From: a bacterium
GTDB lineage: Bacteria > SZUA-79 > Acidulodesulfobacterales > Acidulodesulfobacteraceae
Direction: 5' to 3'
Assembly: GCA_027318865.1 (NCBI GenBank)
Contig: DAHVOJ010000001.1
Span: 1 to 64,000 of the forward strand
Length of the DNA: 64,000 bases
Below the pieces are notes generated by a model. The model ran no database searches. It saw only the letters and a program-made list of their open reading frames with translations, and was not told the DNA's origin. The position numbers and the translations under genes are program-made. Below, piece after piece: positions 30,609 through 39,387 of this stretch. Every line of letters starts with the position of its first letter. The stretch's first letter is position 1.

Positions 30609-30819
30609 AACTTTCCTCTCTCTTAAAGTTAAAAATTAAATTAAATAAATTAGAACTTTTAAAAATTGCCGTTTTGCAATTCTTTAAACGATTAAAGACG
30701 AGTTGCCTGCCGCATAACCTTAAAAATCTTTAAATCTTTTTCGGTTCTTCCGGCTTCACCACCTCCTTAATAAAGATATAGCGGGAATGACGCCCAAATA
30801 GGCAATATCTTTTAACCTA

Positions 30820-30847
30820 ATTATAATACCTAAATTCTATATGTCAA
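30820..30847 (-). promoter_or_regulatory. Consensus sigma70 promoter TTGACA-N16-TATAAT upstream of the Cyc2-like gene
   Basis: Minus strand GACTTGACATATAGAATTTAGGTATTATAATTAGG; preceded by long A-tracts (30851-30887) resembling an UP element. Confidence 0.8.
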
Positions 30848-30892
30848 GTCTTTTTTATTTTTTTTTATTTTTTATTTTTTATTTTTTGAAAA

Positions 30893-31282
30893 TCAGCGGA
30901 GTTCATCCAGATACGACGCAAGCTCGAAAAGCTCTTTTTTGGAAAGCATCTTGTGGTCGGGCATAATTGCCATATAAGTCTTTCCGTTAATTTTTGCCAT
31001 AGAACCTGATTTAAAATGTTTGGACGGCGTAGCAATCTGAACTTCGAGCCATTTAATAGAATGTTTAGCAAGTCCTTCTTTAGAAAGATTGGGACCTACA
31101 CTGCCGCCTTTTTTGTCTATTGTATGGCACGCAAAACAGTCTATGCCTTTTTTGTTGGAATGAATAAGCTGATTACCCAGCTGTGCGGCGGTCAATTTTA
31201 CCGGAGCGGTAAGAGCGTGAACCGCAATATAACCGAGAACTATGACTAAAACGATAAATATCGCCGTTAAACCTTTTTTCAT
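30893..31282 (-). CDS. Small monoheme c-type cytochrome, signal-anchored
   Basis: N-terminal hydrophobic segment; CFACHTIDKKGGSVGPNLS; distal Met in YMAIMPDHKML. Confidence 0.9.
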   Translation of the reverse strand: MKKGLTAIFIVLVIVLGYIAVHALTAPVKLTAAQLGNQLIHSNKKGIDCFACHTIDKKGGSVGPNLSKEGLAKHSIKWLEVQIATPSKHFKSGSMAKINGKTYMAIMPDHKMLSKKELFELASYLDELR

Positions 31283-31333
31283 AAAACCTCCCTTAAAAGA
31301 ATATATTTAAATAATGACGCAATGACGACCAAG

Positions 31334-31852
31334 TTAATAATCGAATTTCATTAAAGCGTTTACCGTATGCGGCTTAAGTTTATCCGCGCCTTTCAAGAAA
31401 GAAAGCTCCGCAAGAAACGCCGTATCCGCAACTTTCGCCCCGAAACTTTCGACGAGTCCTATAGTAGCGAGAGCCGTTCCGCCGGTCGCAAGGACGTCGT
31501 CGGCTATTATTACCCTGTCGCCCGCCTTTAACGCGTCTCTGTGGATTTCGAGAGTCGCGCTTCCGTATTCGAGGTCGTAGCTTAAAGACGAACATTCGTA
31601 GGGAAGTTTGCCGGGCTTCCTTACCATTATGACGCCTGCGCCGAGCCTGTAGGCGAGCGGAGCGCCGACCACGAACCCTCTGGCTTCTATGCAGACGACG
31701 TAATCGATTGTTTTGGATATATAAGATTCGGTTAAAGAATCGACGGCACAAGCAAACGCTTTTGCGTCGGCAAGAAGCGGCGTAATATCTTTAAAGTTAA
31801 TCCCTTTTTTTGGAAAATCTGGAATTTCACGGATAAATTGTTTTAAGTCCAT
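31334..31852 (-). CDS. apt: Adenine phosphoribosyltransferase
   Basis: IREIPDFPKKGINFKDITPLL; VIIADDVLATGGTA. Confidence 0.97.
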   Translation of the reverse strand: MDLKQFIREIPDFPKKGINFKDITPLLADAKAFACAVDSLTESYISKTIDYVVCIEARGFVVGAPLAYRLGAGVIMVRKPGKLPYECSSLSYDLEYGSATLEIHRDALKAGDRVIIADDVLATGGTALATIGLVESFGAKVADTAFLAELSFLKGADKLKPHTVNALMKFDY

Positions 31853-31975
31853 TAGAACTCCAATATTCGTATTTCATTAATACTTGTTTACGACTGATAA
31901 TTATATATTTACGAAAATTAATTGTCAATACCGGAAAACGAAAGTTTTAACATTGCGTTAATATATTTAATAATT

Positions 31976-33904
31976 TCAATACACTCTGCTTTCGGCGTTA
32001 AGCCTTTTAATAGCTTTTTTTGCGTCAAAATCTTTCATAAGATACAGATAACACGTTCTGACGGGCCTGAATTTAACGTATATGTCGAGCCTGCCTATTT
32101 TTTTAATAGACTTGAAATACGGCGCGTATTTTTTAACAGGGTCGAGCATATATTTGTCGTCCATAATAAACATGGCATTTTCTCCGTTTATTTTATTAAG
32201 GTTCTGCCATAGGTCGTACTGGTTTAAAAAACCGGATATATTATAAATGTTTACGGCGGGCTTGTATCCGCCGTAATAGACGAGTTCGTCGGCGATTGCA
32301 TAATGGTGCGTGAGAATAAAGAGCGGACGATAAGCCGTTTTATAACCATTATAAACGATACGTATATATTTTGCGCTATACCGCCAGCCGAAAAGGTCGT
32401 TCGTTATGTCGGCGGTCGAGGGTTTTCCAGGGATATGCGGTATAAGCGAAAATATCCCGCCTTTTTTGAGCCGCTTTTCTTTATCTATATATCGTATTAT
32501 CCTGCCTACCGGTATGGAATTATAATAAATCTGGTTATACAGAATAAAGGAAAAGAAAAAGCCGGAAAAGAGGGCGAAATAGACGTAGTATTTCAAAATG
32601 AAGTATATGAACCGCCTCTTCCCCTCCTTAAGAAGGAGGGAAGCTTCGGATAAAAGGTGTCCGAATTCAATCCGGATACCTTTTATCTCTCGAAGAAACT
32701 TTTCTTTCCTATCGGTAAGCATGTCCGCAACGTAACCCGCAATAGGAAATGCGGCAAGATAGCCTATATCCGGCCAGTGCACCAATATTCTGTGGGAATA
32801 TCCGTTGACGATAAAAAATAAAAGAATAGGGAGGGAAAGGCAGACGGAAAAGAGAAAGGGTTCGCGGACAGAAAAGGGAGCGGGTTTATTTATTACAAAT
32901 AATATATATATAAAAACTGCGATTAAAAATAAGTATATGAAGGGGGTTATGACCAAAACCTGTCCTAACCAGCCCGCGGCTAAAAGAGATAAACCCGGTT
33001 CGGGACGTGAAAAACCGTGCGAAAGTTGAAACTCGAACGATATAAAATTATGCGTGAAATTCCAGTATATTACCGGCGAAAAAACCAAGAGCGCAACGGC
33101 AAGAGCCATATAAGGATAAAATGTTTTCAGATAACGCCTGTTTCGTTTGGAAACAAGCAGATACAAAAGAATGGAAGGCGGGATAAGCGCGGCGGTATAT
33201 TTGCTTAAAAACGCAAAGCCGAGGGAAATGCCGGCGAGAAGCCAAAAAAACCACCCCGTCGGCCTTTGGCCGACACCCCTCCTTTTAAGGAGGGGAGCTT
33301 TAAAGTCAGATTTATTTATTTCTTCGGAATAAAAAATATCTGTCCCATTTTCTTCCGATTTATTTATTTCCTTATTGCCGTCTGCTTGTTCCAAGAAAGG
33401 GGACAGATTTGAAATCTGTCCCCTTTCTTGCGTTCCATTTTCTTCTACCGCTTTATAAAAAAATATGAAAAATAATAGGGTAAAAAATAACAGCGGGGCG
33501 TCCGGAAGCATCATAACGGACAGAACCATTCCGAATATTACGGCTGACAGGAAAAACAAAAACGAAAAAAAAGCCGCCCGTTTGTTTTTAAACAGAATAT
33601 AAGAAAGGTAATATATAAGAAATCCGTCTAAAAAAGAAAAAATAAGTGCGCCAAGCCTGACGGAAAGCTGGCTTTTGCCGAAAATACCGTCAAAAACATA
33701 TATAATCCAGCCGACAAGCGGGGCATCGTCGAGATAACCCAAAGACGGTTTCAGCGACCATACATAATAATGCGCTTCGTCGTTGCCGAGATTTAAAGCC
33801 GAGGCAAGATGAACGCGAACGATTAAGGCAAAGACCGATATTATAAAAAGATAAATCTCATATTTGAATCTACCTATGTAAGAACTTAATTTTTGCTTGC
33901 TCAA
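31976..33904 (-). CDS. Glycosyltransferase family 39/ArnT-like membrane protein, with palindromic-element-derived inserts
   Basis: LGNDEAHYYVWSLKPSLGYLDDAPLVGWIIY motif; multiple TM helices; in-frame repeats at 32618-32643 and 33251-33430. Confidence 0.88.
   Translation of the reverse strand: MSKQKLSSYIGRFKYEIYLFIISVFALIVRVHLASALNLGNDEAHYYVWSLKPSLGYLDDAPLVGWIIYVFDGIFGKSQLSVRLGALIFSFLDGFLIYYLSYILFKNKRAAFFSFLFFLSAVIFGMVLSVMMLPDAPLLFFTLLFFIFFYKAVEENGTQERGQISNLSPFLEQADGNKEINKSEENGTDIFYSEEINKSDFKAPLLKRRGVGQRPTGWFFWLLAGISLGFAFLSKYTAALIPPSILLYLLVSKRNRRYLKTFYPYMALAVALLVFSPVIYWNFTHNFISFEFQLSHGFSRPEPGLSLLAAGWLGQVLVITPFIYLFLIAVFIYILFVINKPAPFSVREPFLFSVCLSLPILLFFIVNGYSHRILVHWPDIGYLAAFPIAGYVADMLTDRKEKFLREIKGIRIEFGHLLSEASLLLKEGKRRFIYFILKYYVYFALFSGFFFSFILYNQIYYNSIPVGRIIRYIDKEKRLKKGGIFSLIPHIPGKPSTADITNDLFGWRYSAKYIRIVYNGYKTAYRPLFILTHHYAIADELVYYGGYKPAVNIYNISGFLNQYDLWQNLNKINGENAMFIMDDKYMLDPVKKYAPYFKSIKKIGRLDIYVKFRPVRTCYLYLMKDFDAKKAIKRLNAESRVY
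32618..32643. repeat. Palindromic element core inside a CDS
   Basis: cttcccctccttaagaaggagggaag, in frame in 31976-33904. Confidence 0.85.
33251..33297. repeat. Double-hairpin palindromic element (family P) in frame inside a CDS
   Basis: ccaccccGTCGGCCtttGGCCGACaCCCCTCCTTttAAGGAGGGGag. Confidence 0.93.
33392..33430. repeat. 39-bp perfect palindrome (family Q) in frame inside a CDS
   Basis: caagaaaggggacagattt-g-aaatctgtcccctttcttg, 19-bp arms. Confidence 0.95.
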
Positions 33905-34046
33905 ATTTATTATAAACCGCCTTCTATTTCCACCAGTTTATCAAACAATCTTGTAAAACTTTTAGTCCGGCAAATTTTTTCTATACCGGGTTTTTTGCTT
34001 TGTAATTATATTAAATATGCTTTAAAAAGACAAATATGCGGTTTGT

Positions 34047-34261
34047 CCCAAAATTGCCGATAGAAAATTATTTTTCTGGATGAGCCGTCTAAATACCGAC
34101 GGCTTTAAACCGTACCCGCCTGCGCGGGAATGACAATTAAGGAATTTAACTTTTCACCCAACGGGTGTCATTCCTGCGTAAGCAGATATAAACGCACGCC
34201 GTTTATGCAGAATTTATAATATACCGAAACAGTTTTAAATATTTCTATCGGCAATTTTGGG
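34047..34261. mobile_element. MITE (family A), 20-bp perfect TIRs, 5-bp TSD TTTGT
   Basis: tttgt|cccaaaattgccgatagaaa ... tttctatcggcaattttggg|tttgt. Confidence 0.93.
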
Positions 34262-36152
34262 TTTGTAGGTGCTTTATCAATCCGTTAAATCTGTCTTTCA
34301 ATTCCAAAGCGGCGTCGATTTGCGCAAATAAGGCAATACCTTTGCCCGCATCCGCATCCGTGCCTGTCCCGCCGGAGCCGCGTACGGTTAACGGCTCTAT
34401 TTCCTTTTCCGAAGGTTCCTCGAAATATTTTTTCTGATTTAAATAAACGGCGGCGTCCGCTTCGGAATAGTCGTTCAAAGCGGCAAACCTGTTTTCGAGC
34501 CTCTTTAATATAATTTTTTCTTTTTCTTTATCGTCATATATTTTAGAATATACGAATATAAAAATACAGTCTTTTTTATTAAAAGCGTTAATTATTTTTT
34601 CGCGGTGGGCGCGCTTTAAGAATGTAGCATCGAATATTACGCCGCCGCTACAGGCGTTCCCCCCGCCGGCGGCGCCGATACCGCCTGTTCCATATTCTGC
34701 TCCGCTTTCGAATTCTTTCAATCCTTCTTCGAGCATAGTTCCATAAACTTTGACGTTTGCATCGGCGGAATATTTTACGGATTGAACGGCAGAGCCGAAT
34801 AAATTTTGCCTGATTTCGTCGGTAGAAATAACGCGTGCGTAAAACCACTCCGAAAGCAGGCGGGAAAGCGAAGACTTGCCGCTGCCTGAAAGACCGCAGT
34901 TAAGAATGACTGCCCGCTTTTGCGCAAGCGCAAGGTAAAAACCGGCAAGACCGAAATATTTTAAGGCTTTTGCAGGCGCGTATTTACCGGGGGAAAGCAG
35001 GGCTATCTTGGTTCTGACTATCGCCCTGTAGGCTTTAAAAAACGGGATTACGAAAGGTTCGTATTTTGCGTAGGGGGCTATGGATTTTGAATAGTTAAAA
35101 TAGTTTTTATAACAGCCGAAAAAAACCGCGGATTCGTAAAAATATCCGTTAAATTCAAAATCCATAAGCAAAAAAGCGACGTCTAAATATATATCCTGAC
35201 ATCTGTATCTTTCGTCGAATTCGACACAGTCCATAAGACAGATTCCGTTAACGCGGCGCTGGTCCAAAACGGCGATATGCTCCATCCTTAAATCTCCATG
35301 GACGTCGCGGACAAAACCGCCTTCGGCGCGAAGGCGGATAAACTCGGAGAAGAGCGGAGATGAAAGGAACGAGGAATAAGATGCAACCACCCCGTCAGGC
35401 GAAGCCTGACTCCCCTCCTTGAAAAGGAGGGGAGTTTTTTTGCCGTCGAAAAAGGTGCCAGTTTTTTTGCCGTCGAAAAAGGTGCCAGTTTTATTTATTT
35501 TCTGCGTCCATATTTCCTTTATCGTTTCGTAATTGTCTTCCCAGTTGGCTCTGTAAACGTCGTAAGAGCCGAATTTGGAAATTCTTTCGGACGTCCGGGC
35601 GGTTTTGTGAAAAAGATATATTTTTTTGGCAATTTTTTTTAAAATATCCTCTATATTTATATCGGCGTTACCGGGTTCGTCAATTTTACCATGTTTATTA
35701 ATTTTGGCAAATTTGCCGCTTTTTAATATATTGCTTAAAAAACGTGCCGGCTCGACTCTTTTCATTCTGACTAAGACGTCTATAAGTTTTCCGCCTTTAA
35801 AACCGATAAACCGTCTGTCTTTTTTCTGCCTTAGTTCGACTATGTCTATATAAATTCCGGAACAGGATCTTCTGTTCAGGGACAGTTCCTTTTTTGCGAA
35901 AAAAATTCTCTTTTCAAGGGCGGTATAATCGACAAAACCGAAATTTACCGGTTTTTTTTGCTTGTAGGCAAATTTATCGGTCAGATAAACGCGGGATATG
36001 TGGGTTTCGATTGTTTCGGAAGCCGGCAGCCACTCCGGCAGACTATCGTCTGCCTCCCCTCCTTTATAAGGAGGGGAGCTAACCGTTCCATTTATTTTTA
36101 AATCCGTACCCTTTTCCATTATATCATTTTCGGCTGAATCTTTATCTGTCAT
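34245..36152 (-). CDS. Phosphotransferase (APH-like) plus P-loop kinase two-domain protein
   Basis: VHGDLRMEHI APH motif; LNCGLSGSGKSSLSRLLSEW P-loop; C-terminal codons come from a MITE. Confidence 0.85.
   Translation of the reverse strand: MTDKDSAENDIMEKGTDLKINGTVSSPPYKGGEADDSLPEWLPASETIETHISRVYLTDKFAYKQKKPVNFGFVDYTALEKRIFFAKKELSLNRRSCSGIYIDIVELRQKKDRRFIGFKGGKLIDVLVRMKRVEPARFLSNILKSGKFAKINKHGKIDEPGNADINIEDILKKIAKKIYLFHKTARTSERISKFGSYDVYRANWEDNYETIKEIWTQKINKTGTFFDGKKTGTFFDGKKTPLLFKEGSQASPDGVVASYSSFLSSPLFSEFIRLRAEGGFVRDVHGDLRMEHIAVLDQRRVNGICLMDCVEFDERYRCQDIYLDVAFLLMDFEFNGYFYESAVFFGCYKNYFNYSKSIAPYAKYEPFVIPFFKAYRAIVRTKIALLSPGKYAPAKALKYFGLAGFYLALAQKRAVILNCGLSGSGKSSLSRLLSEWFYARVISTDEIRQNLFGSAVQSVKYSADANVKVYGTMLEEGLKEFESGAEYGTGGIGAAGGGNACSGGVIFDATFLKRAHREKIINAFNKKDCIFIFVYSKIYDDKEKEKIILKRLENRFAALNDYSEADAAVYLNQKKYFEEPSEKEIEPLTVRGSGGTGTDADAGKGIALFAQIDAALELKDRFNGLIKHLQTQNCR
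35385..35434. repeat. Family P palindromic element in frame inside a CDS
   Basis: aaccaccccGTCAGGCgaaGCCTGACtcccctccttgaaaaggagggg. Confidence 0.9.
35434..35487. repeat. 27-bp tandem duplication x2 encoding a 9-aa repeat (GTFFDGKKT)
   Basis: gtttttttgccgtcgaaaaaggtgcca x2. Confidence 0.95.
36030..36078. repeat. Family P palindromic element in frame near the N-terminus of a CDS
   Basis: ccactccggcagactatcgtctgcctcccctcctttataaggaggggag. Confidence 0.88.
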
Positions 36153-37122
36153 CGGAAGATTTTAAACTTATAAGACCGGCTTCTGTCGCCATTAACTTAA
36201 GTTTTTTTAAGGCTTTAACTTCTATCTGTCTTATACGTTCTTTGGTAAGTCCGAAAATGTTTCCTACTTCATTAAGCGTGCGCGGTTTTTCATAGTTAAG
36301 CCCATACCTTAAAATTATAACCTTTCTTTCAATTTCCGGAAGTTTTATAAGCCATTTATTTAAAAGATTTAACGTTTCGATTTTATCAAGAGTATCATAT
36401 GCGGAATCGGCGCTTTCATCGGTTTTTATTAAATTGGCAAACGAGTTTGCGGAGTTTTCTTCGTCTTCGTTTCCGGAATACGGAGCGTCTAAAGAATAAA
36501 TATTACCTACAAGACTCATAACCTTTTCGAGCTTAGATTCCTTAATCCCCATACGGTCGGCTATCTCGTTTAATTTCGGCTCTCTTTGAATTTCGGACGT
36601 AATCTCTTTTACGGCTCTGGCATATTTGTAAATATTTTCGGATATATGAATAGGCAGCCTTACGACTCTGCCGGAATTCAATATTCCGCGTTCTATAGTC
36701 TGCCTTATCCACCAGATAGCGTAAGTAGAAAACCTGAAACCTTTTTTCGGCTTGAATTTTTCTACCGCTTTTATAAGCCCCAAATTTCCTTCCATAATAA
36801 TGTCCTCGAACGAAAGACCCCTTCCGAGAAATTTTTTTGCCACGCTTATTACAAGCCCAAGGTTGGACTTTATCATTAAATCTCTTGCCTTCTCGTCGCC
36901 TTCCCCGACTTTAAGGGCAAGTTCGTATTCCTGTTTTTTTGTCAAAAGAGGATACTTTTTCAGATATTTAAGATACTGCGTAGAAATAGCATTGTCGTCC
37001 GATTTGATAGATTTATCCGCATCTTTATCGCCTTCGGCGGCATCCGCATCGGGAGCTGTATAAGCAACTTCCGCTCCGGTTCCTTCAGAAATCGCATCGT
37101 TGTTGAGACTTTTGCGCTTCAT
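36142..37122 (-). CDS. rpoS: RNA polymerase sigma factor, RpoS-like sigma-70 family
   Basis: GLSFEDIIMEGNLGLIKAVEKF, FSTYAIWWIRQTIERGI, region 4 HTH; linkage to pcm and surE. Confidence 0.88.
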   Translation of the reverse strand: MKRKSLNNDAISEGTGAEVAYTAPDADAAEGDKDADKSIKSDDNAISTQYLKYLKKYPLLTKKQEYELALKVGEGDEKARDLMIKSNLGLVISVAKKFLGRGLSFEDIIMEGNLGLIKAVEKFKPKKGFRFSTYAIWWIRQTIERGILNSGRVVRLPIHISENIYKYARAVKEITSEIQREPKLNEIADRMGIKESKLEKVMSLVGNIYSLDAPYSGNEDEENSANSFANLIKTDESADSAYDTLDKIETLNLLNKWLIKLPEIERKVIILRYGLNYEKPRTLNEVGNIFGLTKERIRQIEVKALKKLKLMATEAGLISLKSSDDR

Positions 37123-37741
37123 ATCCGTTTTTTCCTATAAGTTTTACAAAATTTGCGGGGGCTATATCTTTTGAGAACATAGCTCCGTTTTTCTTTTCGA
37201 TAACGCAGATGTTCTGCGCCCCGTTTTTTTCCACCGGAACGACCATAATTCCGCCTTCGCTCAGCTGGTTAAACAGGGGCTGCGGGATATCCGGAGAGCA
37301 GGCGGTTATAAGTATTCTGTCGTAAGGCGCATATTCTCCATAACCTATAGATCCGTCTCCGATAATAAAAATTATATTGTGCATATTCAAAGATTCTACG
37401 GCGTTTCTTGCTTTTAAAGATAAATCTCTTATGCGTTCTATCGTAAAAACGGAACCGCAAAGCAAAGAAAGAACGGCGGCTTGATAACCGGAACCGGTTC
37501 CTATCTCCAAAACTTTGAGGTTTTTATTTAAGGCAAGCGCCTGAGTCATAAGCGCAACCGTATAAATACTCGAAATTGTCTGATTATGCCCGATGGGCAG
37601 AGGCGATTCTCCGTAACACATATCGAAATGCCTGAAAGGAGGTTCGACGAACGATTCGCGCGGAATTTTCGCGATAGCGTCTAATACGGCGGCAGAATTT
37701 ATACCTTTAGAGGTGAGGCTGTCGATTATTTTTACGCTCAT
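37085..37741 (-). CDS. pcm: Protein-L-isoaspartate O-methyltransferase
   Basis: ISSIYTVALMTQAL, VLEIGTGSGYQAAVLS. Confidence 0.95.
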   Translation of the reverse strand: MSVKIIDSLTSKGINSAAVLDAIAKIPRESFVEPPFRHFDMCYGESPLPIGHNQTISSIYTVALMTQALALNKNLKVLEIGTGSGYQAAVLSLLCGSVFTIERIRDLSLKARNAVESLNMHNIIFIIGDGSIGYGEYAPYDRILITACSPDIPQPLFNQLSEGGIMVVPVEKNGAQNICVIEKKNGAMFSKDIAPANFVKLIGKNGYEAQKSQQRCDF

Positions 37742-37780
37742 ATCGCAATATTACCTTATATCACAATATCATTGCTTTTT

Positions 37781-38587
37781 TTATTCTTTTATAGAAAAAT
37801 CGATATTTTTTAATTTCTCCATAGCGTTATAGTTGGTCATATCGAGGTGTATCGGCGTAATAGAAATAAGCCCGTTATGCACGGTTTCGTAATCGCTGTT
37901 TTTTATATCGTCGAACATTATATTCTTACCCCATATCCAGTAATATTTTCTGCCTCTCGGGTCTATTTTCTCCACTACGAAATCTTCGAAATAACGCTTG
38001 CCCTGTTTCGTAATTCGATATTCAAAATGATTTTTTTCTTTTTTTATTATAGTCTGCGGAATATTTACGTTCAAGAGGGTATTTTCCGAAAAACCGCTTT
38101 CGTTAAAAACGGAAGCAAGATTAGATACGAATTTGGAAGCTTTCATAAAAGAGGTCTCGAGATCGTCTTCAAGAGAAGCGTCTTTGGGCAGATAACCGCC
38201 TCCTTTATTCACGACTAAAGAAACGGCTATAGATTTTATACCCATAATTGCGCCTTCCATCGCCGCGGAAACCGTTCCGGAATATATAATGTCGTCGCAA
38301 ATATTGCCGCCGTAATTTATTCCCGAAATTATAAGATCGGGCCTCGTTTTTAAAATTGAGTGAACGGCTATGTTTACGGCATCTGTGGGAGTACCGTCCA
38401 CGGAATATATATTCGGCTTAATTTCGTTGACCCTCAAAGGTCTGTCTATGGTGAGCGAATGGGAACTTGCGCTTCTTTCCCTGTCAGGGGCGACTATCGT
38501 TACGTCGTATTTTTTCTTCAGTTCGTCGTATAAGACGTTGATACCGGTCGCATAAACGCCGTCGTCGTTAGAAAGAAGTATATTCAA
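37781..38587 (-). CDS. surE: 5'/3'-nucleotidase SurE
   Basis: MNILLSNDDGVYATGI; SGINYGGNICDDIIYSGTVSAAMEG. Confidence 0.97.
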   Translation of the reverse strand: MNILLSNDDGVYATGINVLYDELKKKYDVTIVAPDRERSASSHSLTIDRPLRVNEIKPNIYSVDGTPTDAVNIAVHSILKTRPDLIISGINYGGNICDDIIYSGTVSAAMEGAIMGIKSIAVSLVVNKGGGYLPKDASLEDDLETSFMKASKFVSNLASVFNESGFSENTLLNVNIPQTIIKKEKNHFEYRITKQGKRYFEDFVVEKIDPRGRKYYWIWGKNIMFDDIKNSDYETVHNGLISITPIHLDMTNYNAMEKLKNIDFSIKE

Positions 38588-38591
38588 GTCT

Positions 38592-39047
38592 TTAGCGCTC
38601 CATTTTTTTTGACGTCAGAAAGGATTTTAAAGAATTAAGTTCACGGCGGACTATTTTAAGCAGTTCCCGTTCCGACGGTTCGGCAGACGTGCCGCCCGTG
38701 TAACCGGCAGTGCCGCCGCCTTTGCTTTTGTTTTCCGATAAATAATCAGTGCGGCATTCGTACAATCCGTCCTGTTGCGGCTTATCATAAGACCGTCTCG
38801 ACTTTAAAGCCTTTCTTGCCCCTTCTATCGTAAATTTCTTATCGTATAAATAATCTTTTACAAGTAAGAGCTTTTCGATATCCGAATGCGAATAAAGCCT
38901 GTGGCTGCTCTTAGATTTATAAGGTTTTAAAAAAGAAAACTCCGTCTCCCAATATCTGATGACGGAAGGCTCTACGCCGATTTTTTTAGCCGCTTCGCCG
39001 ATTTTATAAAAATATTTTTCATCTTGACCGTTTATCGGAACTTCCAT
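38592..39047 (-). CDS. MerR family transcriptional regulator
   Basis: YKIGEAAKKIGVEPSVIRYWETEFSFLKPYKSKSSHRLYS. Confidence 0.92.
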   Translation of the reverse strand: MEVPINGQDEKYFYKIGEAAKKIGVEPSVIRYWETEFSFLKPYKSKSSHRLYSHSDIEKLLLVKDYLYDKKFTIEGARKALKSRRSYDKPQQDGLYECRTDYLSENKSKGGGTAGYTGGTSAEPSERELLKIVRRELNSLKSFLTSKKMER

Positions 39048-39336
39048 TTTTATATTTTTTGTTTATTTCCGATTTAAAAATAACGGAAGGCTTAAATTTT
39101 ACGACCTTTCTTTCGCTTATAATAATTGTTTCTCCAGTCCGTGGATTTCTTCCTTTTCTTGCTTTTTTTTCTTTAACCGTAAAATTTCCGAAACCGTTAA
39201 GTTTTATGGTTCCGGCTTCTTCCGCTTCAGACTTTATAAAATCGAAAAAAGATGCTACGTATTCAGCCGATTCTACGGTGGACAATCCTACTTTTGAACG
39301 AACTTTTGCGGCTAAATTTGCTCTTGTTAATGCCAT
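39019..39336 (-). CDS. ihfA: Integration host factor subunit alpha / HU family
   Basis: IKLNGFGNFTVKEKKARKGRNPRTGETIIISERKVVKFKPS. Confidence 0.93.
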   Translation of the reverse strand: MALTRANLAAKVRSKVGLSTVESAEYVASFFDFIKSEAEEAGTIKLNGFGNFTVKEKKARKGRNPRTGETIIISERKVVKFKPSVIFKSEINKKYKNGSSDKRSR

Positions 39337-39387
39337 AATTTATACTCCATTTTATTTTAAATGAAGATAGTGCGTTACTTATGCTTA

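Noticed and set aside
30681-30800. c-di-GMP (GEMM) or cobalamin riboswitch upstream of the cytochrome
   Set aside because: The diagnostic conserved segments of either class could not be matched; retained only as an unclassified leader.
31380-31751. Arg-rich 123-aa minus-strand ORF
   Set aside because: Alternative frame within apt with low-complexity Arg-rich translation; not a gene.
34648-34848. 66-aa Arg-rich ORF
   Set aside because: Shadow frame within 34245-36152.
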